A DNA stretch of 27,366 nucleotides from JAVBKE01 sp031554215 (GTDB lineage Bacteria; Bacillota; Bacilli; JARBTR01), in NCBI GenBank assembly GCA_031554215.1, contig JAVBKF010000040.1:1-27366 (forward strand). The letters are read 5' to 3'. Below the pieces are notes generated by a model. It did not search any database and was not told the origin of the DNA. It saw only the letters and a program-made list of their open reading frames with translations. Shown here piece by piece: positions 1-7,083 of the stretch. The position numbers were made by a program, and so were the translations under genes. The stretch's first letter is position 1. Each line of letters opens with the position of its first letter.

Positions 1-453
1 TTTATGGGGAAAAAGTTTGAAGACCTCACACCTGACCAACAGCGTAAGTACACAAATCATATTCAATGCGCTGAGAAATTTATGGCTGCTGATTATTATG
101 TATTTGTTTCTCCAATTTGGAATTTTGGAGCACCACATATCCTGAAGAAATATGTTGATAATTTATTTATCTCAAACAAAACATTTAAAGCTACACCGAA
201 TGAGCGTCATGGACTGCTTTCTGGACATGTGCAGCATATTCAAACACGTGGTGGCATTTACACAAGTGGTCAGCTAGTTGATTTTGAATCTGGTGACCGT
301 TACCTCACGCTTGCTATGAAGTTCCTTGGGTTGACGGTTCACCCATTGGTTTATTGCGAAGGCACTGACCATGCGCCGAAACAAACACCGGAAATCGTTG
401 CCAAGGCGATTGAAGAAGCAAAGATTGCTGCAAGAAAAATGGCACAATGCTAG
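1..453 (+). CDS. azoR: FMN-dependent NADH azoreductase, 3' part (5' end outside the window)
   Basis: The reading frame is open from the first base, so the start lies upstream; 150 residues remain of a family usually 200-212 long. The segment FVSPIWNFGAPHILKKYVDN is the conserved P-x-W-N-F-G-x-P-x-x-L-K-x-Y-x-D-N stretch of AzoR flavodoxin-fold azoreductases, which contacts FMN. The later HIQTRGGIY and LGLTVHPLVYCEGTD segments also fit. The family is cytosolic and reduces azo compounds and quinones with NADH in two-electron steps, usually as a quinone-detoxifying enzyme. No terminator follows directly; the small gene at 524 has its own extended -10. The missing 5' end gives no information on regulation. 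Confidence 0.9.
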   Translation, partial: FMGKKFEDLTPDQQRKYTNHIQCAEKFMAADYYVFVSPIWNFGAPHILKKYVDNLFISNKTFKATPNERHGLLSGHVQHIQTRGGIYTSGQLVDFESGDRYLTLAMKFLGLTVHPLVYCEGTDHAPKQTPEIVAKAIEEAKIAARKMAQC

Positions 454-482
454 GACGCTGATTAAAATCACAAGCAAATCTG

Positions 483-491
483 TGATATAAT
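483..491 (+). promoter_or_regulatory. Extended -10 promoter of the 32-codon gene
   Basis: TGATATAAT is a perfect TG-n-TATAAT extended -10 element. No good -35 hexamer lies at 16-18 bp, which is usual for extended -10 promoters. Transcription would start near 498, about 26 nt before the GTG start codon at 524, leaving the ribosome binding site inside the transcript. Confidence 0.55.
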
Positions 492-523
492 GGCGTATAT
501 CATTATTGACAGAGGTGTTTCAT

Positions 524-622
524 GTGATAAAGGTGATCATTTATCTTGCAATCTTTCTCGTTTTTCTTTGGGTGAGTGAGTTTGCGATTAATCGTTTCCT
601 CAATAAAATGAAGAAATCATAA
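524..622 (+). CDS. Small single-pass membrane protein (32 residues)
   Basis: This GTG-started frame encodes 32 residues beginning MIKVIIYLAIFLVFLWVSEF and ending in the basic tail NKMKKS. Residues 4-17 are almost wholly hydrophobic, enough for one short membrane helix, with the positive end probably cytosolic. The evidence for a real gene is the arrangement: an extended -10 about 26 nt upstream of the expected transcript start, AGAGGTG at 511-517 placed 6 nt before GTG, and a terminator hairpin at 721-761. I do not recognise a family. It could be an unlisted small membrane protein or a type I toxin-like peptide, though I see no antisense RNA promoter that would argue for the latter. It sits in the gap between azoR and the convergent pgi. 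Confidence 0.5.
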   Translation: MIKVIIYLAIFLVFLWVSEFAINRFLNKMKKS

Positions 623-720
623 AGAACACTTGTGGGTATCTAGTATTGGACATGCATGATACTGATAATCGCTGTGGTCTTTTTTTGCGCTAATTTTGAT
701 TTTTTTCTGGGTAAATAGTC

Positions 721-770
721 AATAGCGATGTAAACGCGTATTAAAGCGCTACATCGCTATTTTTGTTTGA
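721..770 (+). terminator. Rho-independent terminator between the small gene and pgi
   Basis: A 12-bp perfect stem (721-732 with 750-761) closes a 17-nt loop and is followed by TTTTGTTT. The U-run is on the plus strand, so it ends transcripts from azoR or the 32-codon gene. The same stem could also stop convergent pgi transcripts, with a weaker tail. Confidence 0.75.
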
Positions 771-792
771 ACTCAGTATCACAAGCAAGTCC

Positions 793-2115
793 TTACTTCA
801 TTGTATAGCCTTTTTTCCCAAGTAGCGCAAACATGTTGGACTTATACATCTCAACGCCTGGTTGATCAAACGGATTCACACCTAGTAAATAACCACTCAT
901 TGCACAGGCCTTTTCAAAGAAGTAAACCAAGTAGCCGAACGCAAAGCCATCGCGTTTAGGAATGGTAATCACGATGTTCGGTACGCCGCCATCAACATGT
1001 GCAGCAAGGGTGCCAGCGAAAGCTTGTTCATTGACATGCGCAATTGATTTTCCTGCTAAATAGTTGAGACCATCTAAGTCTGATGCTTCCTCTTCTATTA
1101 GAATGGTATGAGCACTTGTCTCCACTTTAAGCACCGTCTCAAATAAATCACGACGACCATCTTGAATGTATTGTCCTAATGAATGAAGATCAGCTGTCAT
1201 GTTCGCTGAAGCTGGGAAAATCCCCTTGTGTTCTTTTCCTTCACTTTCACCAAATAATTGTTTCCACCATTCGCTGAAATATTGTAATGATGGCTCGTAG
1301 TTGACGAGCATTTCAATCGTTTTTCCTTTTTCATAAAGTGCATTACGAAGAACAGCATATTGATAGGCTGGATTTTCATCTGGGTTTTCGGCCGCACAAT
1401 CTTTTTCAGCGGCAGCTGCCCCTTCCATTACTGCAGCAATATCAATACCGGCAACTGCCATTGGCAGGAGTCCAACTGCTGTTAAGACTGAAAAACGTCC
1501 ACCAATATCATCGGGAATAACAAAGGTTTGATAGCCTTCTTGGTTCGCTTCTGTTTTCAGCGCACCACGTGCCTTGTCTGTAATCGCATAAATCCGTTTG
1601 CTTGCTTCCGCTTTACCGTACTTTTCAGTCAACATTTTCCGGAACACACGGAAAGCAACACTTGGTTCTGTTGTAGTGCCAGATTTAGAAATCACGACAA
1701 TTGAAAATGATTTACCTTGCAGTAGTGCCTTCACATCCGTTAAGTAATCAGTGCTGAGATTGTTGCCAACGAAAATTACTTGCGGCGACTTCCTCTCTTT
1801 TGATGACAGTGCATTATAGAAATGGTGCTGTAGCATTTCAAGCGCTGCACGGGCACCAAGATAAGAACCGCCAATCCCAACGACAAGAACAACTTCTGCA
1901 TTCGCTTTCATTTCTGCCGCTGCTTGCTCAATGCGTGCGTACTCTTCTTTATCGTAATCTGTCGGCAAGTTGATCCAGCCTAGAAAGTCATTACCTGCCC
2001 CAGTCTTATTGTGTAATTCGTCATGGTGTTTCTTGACGCTATTTTTCAATACTTGTAGTGTATCTGCATCAGTAAACTCTTTTGCATGGGATACATCTAA
2101 AGATAGATATGTCAT
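793..2115 (-). CDS. pgi: Glucose-6-phosphate isomerase
   Basis: The 440-residue product matches the short Bacillus/Listeria form of phosphoglucose isomerase in length. It interconverts glucose 6-phosphate and fructose 6-phosphate in cytosolic glycolysis. Landmarks are VVGIGGSYLGARAALE (phosphate-binding SIS loop), VVISKSGTTTEPSVAFR (second SIS loop), FGESEGKEHKGIFPAS (the G-E-S-E-G-K signature with the catalytic glutamate) and the C-terminal FDQPGVEMYKSNM. GAAGAGG lies about 10 nt before the ATG. The gene stands alone, faces left and shares the 721-761 hairpin region with the opposite strand. In this operon neighbourhood it links the sugar phosphates from the PTS genes downstream in the window to glycolysis, though that is only general metabolism. 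Confidence 0.97.
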   Translation of the reverse strand: MTYLSLDVSHAKEFTDADTLQVLKNSVKKHHDELHNKTGAGNDFLGWINLPTDYDKEEYARIEQAAAEMKANAEVVLVVGIGGSYLGARAALEMLQHHFYNALSSKERKSPQVIFVGNNLSTDYLTDVKALLQGKSFSIVVISKSGTTTEPSVAFRVFRKMLTEKYGKAEASKRIYAITDKARGALKTEANQEGYQTFVIPDDIGGRFSVLTAVGLLPMAVAGIDIAAVMEGAAAAEKDCAAENPDENPAYQYAVLRNALYEKGKTIEMLVNYEPSLQYFSEWWKQLFGESEGKEHKGIFPASANMTADLHSLGQYIQDGRRDLFETVLKVETSAHTILIEEEASDLDGLNYLAGKSIAHVNEQAFAGTLAAHVDGGVPNIVITIPKRDGFAFGYLVYFFEKACAMSGYLLGVNPFDQPGVEMYKSNMFALLGKKGYTMK

Positions 2116-2157
2116 GTTATCGCAACCTCTTCATTTATTTTCATCATTTTCCTACCA

Positions 2158-2186
2158 ATTTTAGCACAGTCACCTGTAAAAATAAA
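2158..2186 (-). promoter_or_regulatory. Probable pgi promoter
   Basis: On the minus strand TTTATT (2181-2186), a 17-nt spacer and TAAAAT (2158-2163) are preceded by TGC, an extended -10. The -35 is weak. The leader to the pgi ATG would be about 35 nt. Confidence 0.4.
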
Positions 2187-2255
2187 AGTGGTTCTGGATA
2201 ATTTTCTGTCCGCTAGCCAATCGCTTATTTTTTTGTGATGATCTCATTTACTTGA

Positions 2256-2365
2256 GAGCAGGTGCGAGCAGCTAATCCCCGGCTACTATTCTAGCCCGCT
2301 AACCACTCCCCCCCTCGCAACATCACTCGGCTTTAAAGCTGATAAACCCCAATGATTTCCTGCTC
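2256..2365. other. Multi-stem inverted-repeat element between divergent promoters
   Basis: GAGCAGG (2256-2262) pairs with CCTGCTC (2359-2365), and directly adjoining TGCGAG (2263-2268) pairs with CTCGCA (2314-2319). Inside lie the hairpins GGCTA/TAGCC (2281-2285 with 2292-2296) and CGGCT-ttaa-AGCTG (2328-2341). Together they fold as a three-way junction. The G-U pair in the last hairpin slightly favours the plus strand. It sits between the pgi promoter and the promoter at 2390, in neither leader. I see no clear promoter for it and match no known riboswitch. Confidence 0.35.
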
Positions 2366-2389
2366 CTCTGGATGCTTTCTAATCTCTAC

Positions 2390-2418
2390 TTTACAATTGC
2401 TATCAACAGCATTATGAT
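2390..2418 (+). promoter_or_regulatory. Sigma-A promoter of the PNPOx-family gene
   Basis: TTTACA (2390-2395), a 17-nt spacer and TATGAT (2413-2418). The start would be near 2425, giving a leader of about 43 nt to the ATG at 2468. Confidence 0.65.
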
Positions 2419-2467
2419 GGACAAGCAATATAAAATATTGCCAGTAAATTTAGATGGAGGATTCACA

Positions 2468-2869
2468 ATGATAGATTTTTCAGCAGTGCTACAAGCAAGC
2501 CCTCTAGGTGTACTCGCGACAATCGATGGGGAAAAGATCAGAACACGTATGTTCCAAGCACTGTTCACAGAAGGAAATAAAGTGTACTTCTGTACAAGCA
2601 ATCAAAAATCAGTGTATCAACAATTACAACTCAATTCATATGCAACTTTCTGTACACATCCACAAGATTTCTCACCAGTCTTGTCGATTCACGGAAAAGC
2701 CATTTTTGTTGATGACAATGCCCTGAAAGCACGCATATTAGATGAAAACCCTGGCATCAAGAAAAACTATGAGTCAAGTGATAACCCAGCATTCACAGTT
2801 TTCTACCTTGAAGTCGAGGAAGTAGAAACGTTCAAAATGCAAGAGGGCCGGAAGTCGTATTCATTATAA
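2468..2869 (+). CDS. Pyridoxamine 5'-phosphate oxidase family (FMN-binding split barrel) protein
   Basis: The start is the ATG preceded by GATGGAGG with about 7 nt spacing; a longer frame from 2372 begins upstream of the promoter and was rejected. The 133-residue product is the size of single-domain split-barrel flavoproteins. ASPLGVLATIDGEKIRTRMFQAL is the usual first two strands with the flavin-contacting R-x-R, followed by KVYFCTSNQKSVYQQLQ, where the N-x-K-x-x-x-Q-L stretch binds the FMN phosphate. Such proteins bind FMN or F420/haem-type cofactors and act as small reductases or flavin carriers; the substrate cannot be read from sequence. The cupin gene follows 149 bp downstream on the same strand without an obvious terminator, so the two may be co-transcribed. 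Confidence 0.8.
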   Translation: MIDFSAVLQASPLGVLATIDGEKIRTRMFQALFTEGNKVYFCTSNQKSVYQQLQLNSYATFCTHPQDFSPVLSIHGKAIFVDDNALKARILDENPGIKKNYESSDNPAFTVFYLEVEEVETFKMQEGRKSYSL

Positions 2870-2942
2870 CCACCGAATGAAACGGACATCTGCCGAGTAA
2901 ACGCATTTTTTCAAACTCAACATGAACAAATTCACGAATGGA

Positions 2943-2987
2943 TTACGCCAAGATGATTCGGATGGGTCCACTACCAAACTGGCGTAA
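2943..2987 (+). other. Hairpin between the PNPOx and cupin genes
   Basis: TTACGCCA (2943-2950) pairs perfectly with TGGCGTAA (2980-2987) around a 29-nt loop containing a small GGA/TCC stem. No U-run follows, so it is not a standard terminator. It could modulate read-through or transcript processing upstream of the cupin gene. Confidence 0.35.
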
Positions 2988-3018
2988 CCATACATTTATT
3001 ATAATGGAGGCACGGAAC

Positions 3019-3351
3019 ATGGTTGATAACAACTTATACGGACACCCTTTTCAATTAAAGGAGCAAATCCAATACAGCGAAGCGTCACTTGCGAAGAAGC
3101 AATTGGCATCCACAAAAGCAACAAAGGTCATCTTATTTGCTTTCAAGCCTGGGCAAGAATTATTGCCACACACAACAACCGGTGATGCAATGATTACCGT
3201 TTTAGAAGGAAATGGTCAATACACAGTAGGCGATGAGACATTTGTTGTTGCTGCTGGTGAAACGATTGTCATTCCTGCTGGTACCAAGCACGCAGTCACT
3301 GCAACAGAACAATTTAAAATGCAGCTTGTCATCATCTTCCCAGCTGAGTAG
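3019..3351 (+). CDS. Small cupin-domain protein
   Basis: The ATG at 3019 is chosen because AATGGAGG stands 8 nt upstream. The 110-residue product is a single cupin_2 barrel. The first cupin motif appears as LPHTTTGDAMITVLEGNGQYTVGDE, with H from LPHT and the glycine-rich turn; the second as GETIVIPAGTKHAVTA, supplying the second histidine. The classical motif-1 second histidine is replaced by T/D, so the metal site may be incomplete. Small cupins of this type are cytosolic and have been tied to many roles, so no reaction is assigned. It lies downstream of the PNPOx gene and ends just before the large terminator. Confidence 0.8.
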   Translation: MVDNNLYGHPFQLKEQIQYSEASLAKKQLASTKATKVILFAFKPGQELLPHTTTGDAMITVLEGNGQYTVGDETFVVAAGETIVIPAGTKHAVTATEQFKMQLVIIFPAE

Positions 3352-3359
3352 CCTATCAT

Positions 3360-3470
3360 AAAAAGCCTCAATGCTTTCACGCACTGTTCGTTCATACGGG
3401 CAGGATACCAAATACGGTTATCCTGGTCATGAACGTAAGGGGTGCATGAAAGCACGAGGCTTTTCTTTAT
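3360..3470. terminator. Long composite bidirectional terminator
   Basis: Four successive arm pairs build one long interrupted stem: AAAAGCCTC/GAGGCTTTT (3361-3369 with 3456-3464), TGCTTTC/GAAAGCA plus GCAC/GTGC (3372-3384 with 3442-3454), CGTTCAT/ATGAACG (3389-3395 with 3429-3435) and CAGGATA/TATCCTG (3401-3407 with 3419-3425). U-runs follow the 3' arm on both strands, so it serves the convergent cupin and alcohol dehydrogenase genes. It is two to three times longer than a usual terminator. Confidence 0.85.
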
Positions 3471-3528
3471 ATTTGATGCAGAAAGTCAGTAAACGCGTCT
3501 GATTTCTACACTAAATTAAATATTTTTT

Positions 3529-4695
3529 TTACATAGAAGCTTGCAAAATCGCTTTGACATCGTTTGCATTGAGCTTCTTGAAGTTTCCAAATGGTCCACC
3601 CACCATTGCCTTCTCAACCAATAAATCTAACTGAGAATCGTCGATTCCACATTCAGCTAAGGTTGTTGGCGCACCAAGTGATTTCCAGAAATCTTGATTA
3701 CGCTGAATACCCTCAAGTGCGATTTCTTCATCTGTCTTTCCAGTAGGATCAACATGGTAGACTGCGACCGCAAAATGTTTAAAGCGCGCGACATTCTCAT
3801 GCATGACATGTTTCATCCAATTCGGGAGGATGATCGCAAGTCCTGCACCATGAGGAATATCATAAACAGCTGAAACTGCATGCTCGATGTTATGTGATGC
3901 CCAATCTCCGACACCCCCGACACGAAGGTATCCGTTTAATGCAATTGTTCCACAGTAAAGAATTGTTTCCCGGTAATCATAGTTATCTAGCTCTTTGCAT
4001 AGTTTTGGACCTTCAGAAATCACGGTGCGTAGTAACCCTTCACACATTTCATCTTGAAGATACGTATTTGGCACATGGTGAAAATACTGTTCGTAGACAT
4101 GTGACATCATATCAACAATGCCATTAATTGTTTGGTCGAGTGGTACTGTATACGTATTTTCTGGGTCAAGTACTGAAAATCTTGGGAATGTCAGTGGCGG
4201 TCTTCCCCAGCCATATTTCTCTTTTGTTTCCCAGTTTGTAATGACACTTCCAGTGTTCATTTCAGAACCGGTCGCGGCCAATGTCAACACAGTTCCAAAT
4301 GGCAATACCGTTTCAGGGCAATGTTTGCCGATGACAATATCCCAAGCATCTCCATCATAGTCAGTACCAGCTGCAATTAGTTTCGTACAATCAATGACAC
4401 TTCCACCACCGACGGCTAGAATGAAATCAATTTTCTCTTCTTTACACAAGGCAATTGCTCGGCGTGCCGTATCAATTCTTGGATTCGGTTCGATGCCGGC
4501 AAATTCAAATACCTCAACATCCATTTCCCCAAGCGTAGCCATCACCTTATCGTAAAGCCCGAAAGCCTTAATACTTCCGCCACCATATGTCACAAGAACG
4601 CGTTTTCCGTATTTCGGAATCTCGTTCTTGATCTTTTCTAACTGTCCTTTACCAAAAATCAATTTTGTTTGATTTTCAAATTCAAACTCGCGCAT
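3529..4695 (-). CDS. NADPH-type iron-containing alcohol dehydrogenase (butanol dehydrogenase/YqhD-like)
   Basis: The ATG at 4695 lies 10 nt after AAGGAG; an in-frame TTG six bases upstream is too close to that site. The 388-residue product has the group III alcohol dehydrogenase layout. The N-terminal half carries VTYGGGSIKAFGLYD, the G-G-G-S loop that accepts NADPH in YqhD and the BDH subfamily, and AVGGGSVIDCTK, the dinucleotide loop. Metal ligands fit D and H of GIVDMMSHVYEQYF and the two histidines in SHNIEHAVSAVYDIPHGAG. It should reduce aldehydes to alcohols in the cytosol, either in fermentation or as an aldehyde-detoxifying enzyme. It is a single-gene unit with its own promoter and the composite terminator at 3360-3470. 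The exact substrate is open; Bacillus YugJ/YugK are the nearest named relatives I recall. Confidence 0.92.
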   Translation of the reverse strand: MREFEFENQTKLIFGKGQLEKIKNEIPKYGKRVLVTYGGGSIKAFGLYDKVMATLGEMDVEVFEFAGIEPNPRIDTARRAIALCKEEKIDFILAVGGGSVIDCTKLIAAGTDYDGDAWDIVIGKHCPETVLPFGTVLTLAATGSEMNTGSVITNWETKEKYGWGRPPLTFPRFSVLDPENTYTVPLDQTINGIVDMMSHVYEQYFHHVPNTYLQDEMCEGLLRTVISEGPKLCKELDNYDYRETILYCGTIALNGYLRVGGVGDWASHNIEHAVSAVYDIPHGAGLAIILPNWMKHVMHENVARFKHFAVAVYHVDPTGKTDEEIALEGIQRNQDFWKSLGAPTTLAECGIDDSQLDLLVEKAMVGGPFGNFKKLNANDVKAILQASM

Positions 4696-4719
4696 ATTCA
4701 AATCACTCCTTCATTGTCT

Positions 4720-4748
4720 ATTATGACTCGTATGCTCTTCATAATCAA
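4720..4748 (-). promoter_or_regulatory. Promoter of the iron alcohol dehydrogenase gene
   Basis: On the minus strand TTGATT (4743-4748), a 17-nt spacer and CATAAT (4720-4725). The start would fall near 4713, giving a short leader of about 18 nt that still contains the ribosome binding site. Confidence 0.55.
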
Positions 4749-4870
4749 CTATAAATGGTTATTTTCTATCCTGTCCTTGTCAAGTTTCGGAGGCAAAGTG
4801 GTCAGAATCAAAGTACCGCTGTTGGTACCTTTGTTTACGAAACCATTGCTGATTCATGTCAACACGCAGA

Positions 4871-5186
4871 TTGACGAATATTTGGCTGATGTACCTTTGG
4901 CAAATAAGCTATTCACTGTGACCGCGCCTACACGCAGACTTCGGTTGATCCTACTGAGGTACCAATCTTTGAAACATTGATCATGACTGCACCACTCCCG
5001 GTTGCCGCTACCAGTGACACAACTAGCAACCATCTACTCACAGTCCTAACCATTGCTTCTACAATGCTATTAATTGGAAGTAGAAAAAAGCAGAATAAAT
5101 ATAGAAATGCATCAATGACTGAATCCCTTAGAAAATTAACAGATGCTTTTAAATATCTTCAACATTTCTACATGTGCAGGAAATGA
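4871..5186 (+). pseudogene. Decayed 3' end of a sortase-anchored surface protein
   Basis: Two overlapping frames join across a shift near 4930. The first gives ADVPLANKLFTVTAPT. The second continues TQTSVDPTEVPIFET, a P/T-rich stalk, then APLPVAATSDTTSN, a hydrophobic stretch LLTVLTIASTMLLIG and the basic tail SRKKQNKY, followed by a stop at 5184-5186. This is the exact architecture of a cell-wall sorting signal: LPx-T/A-G-like motif, D/T-rich spacer, membrane helix, R/K tail. However, the motif reads LPVAAT rather than LPxTG, the frame is broken, and no start or ribosome binding site exists upstream. I call it a remnant; the upstream part of the protein is no longer recognisable. Confidence 0.55.
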
Positions 5187-5652
5187 GTAACAATTCCTCG
5201 TCACGAATTCTCCAATTATTTATACCACCTTTCTATCCTGAATTAAAAATTTTACAATCGTCATCATTCGATAAGCAGATCATTTCAGTACGACTTTTAC
5301 AAAATCCATTTCAACAGAAAAAGAAGCAAATGAAAACCTTTATTGTGTGATTGACTAGGACATATCAAACAGCATACAGGTCACCCACTTCCTTGGCAAC
5401 GGCTAGCAATCAAGTTTATCAACCGCTTCTCCCGCGCCCCGAGCGAAAAGGAGAAACGCTCCATTTGTGCAAAAGCACTCTCTGCAGAGAAGTGTAGCCA
5501 AGACAAGCTAATCGTTAATAGTATCAACCATTTTACAGAAAAGTTCTTTTTTTTCTTATTAAATTCGTGTACGATAGTGGCAACTATCTGGGTAAATTTA
5601 AATAAACTGTAGTACAGCACTTTACAAATACGAAGTAGAAAAGGACGCATGT
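5187..5652. other. Intergenic stretch without a recognisable gene
   Basis: A 55-codon frame (5183-5350) follows the surface-protein remnant but has no proper ribosome binding site and no recognisable sequence. A minus-strand frame over 5381-5662 looks like chance. GATAGT-ggca-ACTATC (near 5573-5588) is a short hairpin upstream of the MFS gene and could lie in its leader. I find no convincing promoter for the transporter here. Confidence 0.4.
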
Positions 5653-6825
5653 ATGACATCACAACTCATTGCTTATCGTGTGCAAATCTTTTGTCTCTCA
5701 CTCTCGTTTTCTTTATTTATCTTTCAGTTAGAGCCGATCATGATTAATCGGGGAATCTCTTCTTCTACAGCGATTTCAGTTTACAGTATTGCGCAGATTC
5801 TAACGATTCTTGCAACAATGCTATGGAGTAAACTTGTTCTCAGCTCTAGCCGAGGCTACGTCATTATTCGTGTCGGCATACTCCTCCGTTTAGCAACAAT
5901 TGCGATTATGTGCTTTCATGTGGATAATACGATTTTTATTGAGATGGTTCTACTCTATAACACGGTTGCAAGTAGTATCGACATTGTTAACGAAGGACAA
6001 ATCATGAACTGGGCTGCTGAGGACGATGCAAATTTTGGACGCATCCGGTTGTTTGGTTCATTCGGTTATTCAATCAGCGGGATCGTCACATCACTCCTTT
6101 TATTAGCATTTGGAACGATTGATTCAGTTCTCTATTTTGCCTTATTCATTAACGCAGCTTTTCTAATCATGTCCTTGTACCGCCCAGTCAAATTAAAAGC
6201 TGCACAGCAAAAAAACAACCTCAAAAGGACGATCAAGTTTGATGCCAGTTTGTGGTTCCTGATCTGCCTTGTTTCACTCATGATTACGATCCCAAATAGT
6301 TTCGGTGTCATCATGAATCTTCATTATCGAAATGAACTTGGCACATCATTTGATGTTGCTGTATTCTGGTCGGGTATTGCGATCCTGCTCAGTGCAGGGA
6401 TTTCTGAAATGAGCGCCTTTTTCTACATAGACCGCCTATTAAACAAATTAGGTGCCAAGAAAGTCATCATGATCGGTATGTACGCCTGTATTATCAGATG
6501 GATCATTGCTGCTTTCTGCATAGCACCTTGGACGTTTACAGCAACTTTCCTATTCCACGGTATTAGTTTCTGTTTCATTTACATGGGTTTCATGATGCTC
6601 GTGCGCATCCGCTATGGGAACGATGCAATCGGGAAAGCACTTTCCAGTTATATGGTACTGGTTTCAGTCATGACTGCGCTACTTACCCAATTGTTTAATC
6701 TCGTACTCGTTTTTGCTACTTCAACGACCATTCTCATTCTGTTTGTTTTTCTTAGTAGCGCCATCTGTGCCGCATTCTATTTAGGATTCTGGAACAATCG
6801 CAAATATGACGAACAAACAAACTAG
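5653..6825 (+). CDS. MFS transporter of the LacY/nucleoside-symporter-like group
   Basis: The 390-residue product is almost entirely hydrophobic, with about 12 membrane segments, the usual MFS size. After the fourth segment comes FGRIRLFGSFGYSISG, which matches the Y/F-G-R-I-R-x-W/F-G-S-x-G-x-x-x-x-G stretch typical of the MFS_1-like family that includes 3-phenylpropionate (HcaT), nucleoside (NupG) and lactose permeases. AAAAGGA lies about 8 nt before the ATG. It should be a proton-coupled importer in the cytoplasmic membrane. The substrate is unknown; its closeness to the mannoside operon suggests a sugar or glycoside, but a terminator and a separate promoter divide them, so that is weak. 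A loose lead is that HcaT-like members also carry organic acids. Confidence 0.82.
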   Translation: MTSQLIAYRVQIFCLSLSFSLFIFQLEPIMINRGISSSTAISVYSIAQILTILATMLWSKLVLSSSRGYVIIRVGILLRLATIAIMCFHVDNTIFIEMVLLYNTVASSIDIVNEGQIMNWAAEDDANFGRIRLFGSFGYSISGIVTSLLLLAFGTIDSVLYFALFINAAFLIMSLYRPVKLKAAQQKNNLKRTIKFDASLWFLICLVSLMITIPNSFGVIMNLHYRNELGTSFDVAVFWSGIAILLSAGISEMSAFFYIDRLLNKLGAKKVIMIGMYACIIRWIIAAFCIAPWTFTATFLFHGISFCFIYMGFMMLVRIRYGNDAIGKALSSYMVLVSVMTALLTQLFNLVLVFATSTTILILFVFLSSAICAAFYLGFWNNRKYDEQTN

Positions 6826-6843
6826 TAACCAAATAATTCCATT

Positions 6844-6875
6844 TGCTTAGAAAATGACTTCTAGGCAGTTTTTTT
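6844..6875 (+). terminator. Rho-independent terminator of the MFS gene
   Basis: A 9-bp stem with one G-U pair (6844-6852 with 6859-6867), a 6-nt loop and a run of seven T, 19 nt after the stop codon. Confidence 0.85.
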
Positions 6876-6882
6876 AATACTA

Positions 6883-6957
6883 AACAGATCACCGCCGCTA
6901 GTTCGTGCGTACGTAAGCGTCTGGTGCACACCAAACGGCAGTCAATCTGTTAGGCGG
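6883..6957. other. Interleaved inverted repeats upstream of the RpiR promoter
   Basis: AACAGAT (6883-6889) is complementary to ATCTGTT (6945-6951), and CCGCC (6892-6896) to GGCGG (6953-6957). The order is that of a pseudoknot or of two competing stems. A further hairpin (6918-6937) sits in the loop, and AAGCGT (6915-6920) can pair with ACGCTT (6964-6969). The region lies between the MFS terminator and the promoter at 7025, and I see no promoter that would transcribe it. Confidence 0.25.
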
Positions 6958-7024
6958 CAGGGAACGCTTTCAACCAAACAGTGCTTCAACGACCACCACT
7001 TTCTAGGGTAGTACGCTCACCGCC

Positions 7025-7053
7025 TTGAATGCCATTCCTCGCTATGATATGAT
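7025..7053 (+). promoter_or_regulatory. Promoter of the RpiR-family regulator
   Basis: TTGAAT (7025-7030), a 17-nt spacer and TATGAT (7048-7053). The start would be near 7060, leaving a 24-nt leader that contains the AGGAGG site at 7068-7073. Confidence 0.6.
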
Positions 7054-7083
7054 ACCTCCAAGAAATCAGGAGGCGAAAGAAAG

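Noticed and set aside
3000..3005. TATAAT just before the cupin gene
   Set aside because: A transcript from it would start after the ribosome binding site, about 7 nt before the ATG, so it cannot be the normal promoter.
5183..5350. 55-codon frame after the surface-protein remnant
   Set aside because: AGGA lies only 2 nt before the ATG, composition is not protein-like and no family is recognised.
5381..5662. Minus-strand frame with a signal-peptide-like hydrophobic stretch
   Set aside because: No ribosome binding site, overlaps the MFS start region and the ending is not protein-like.
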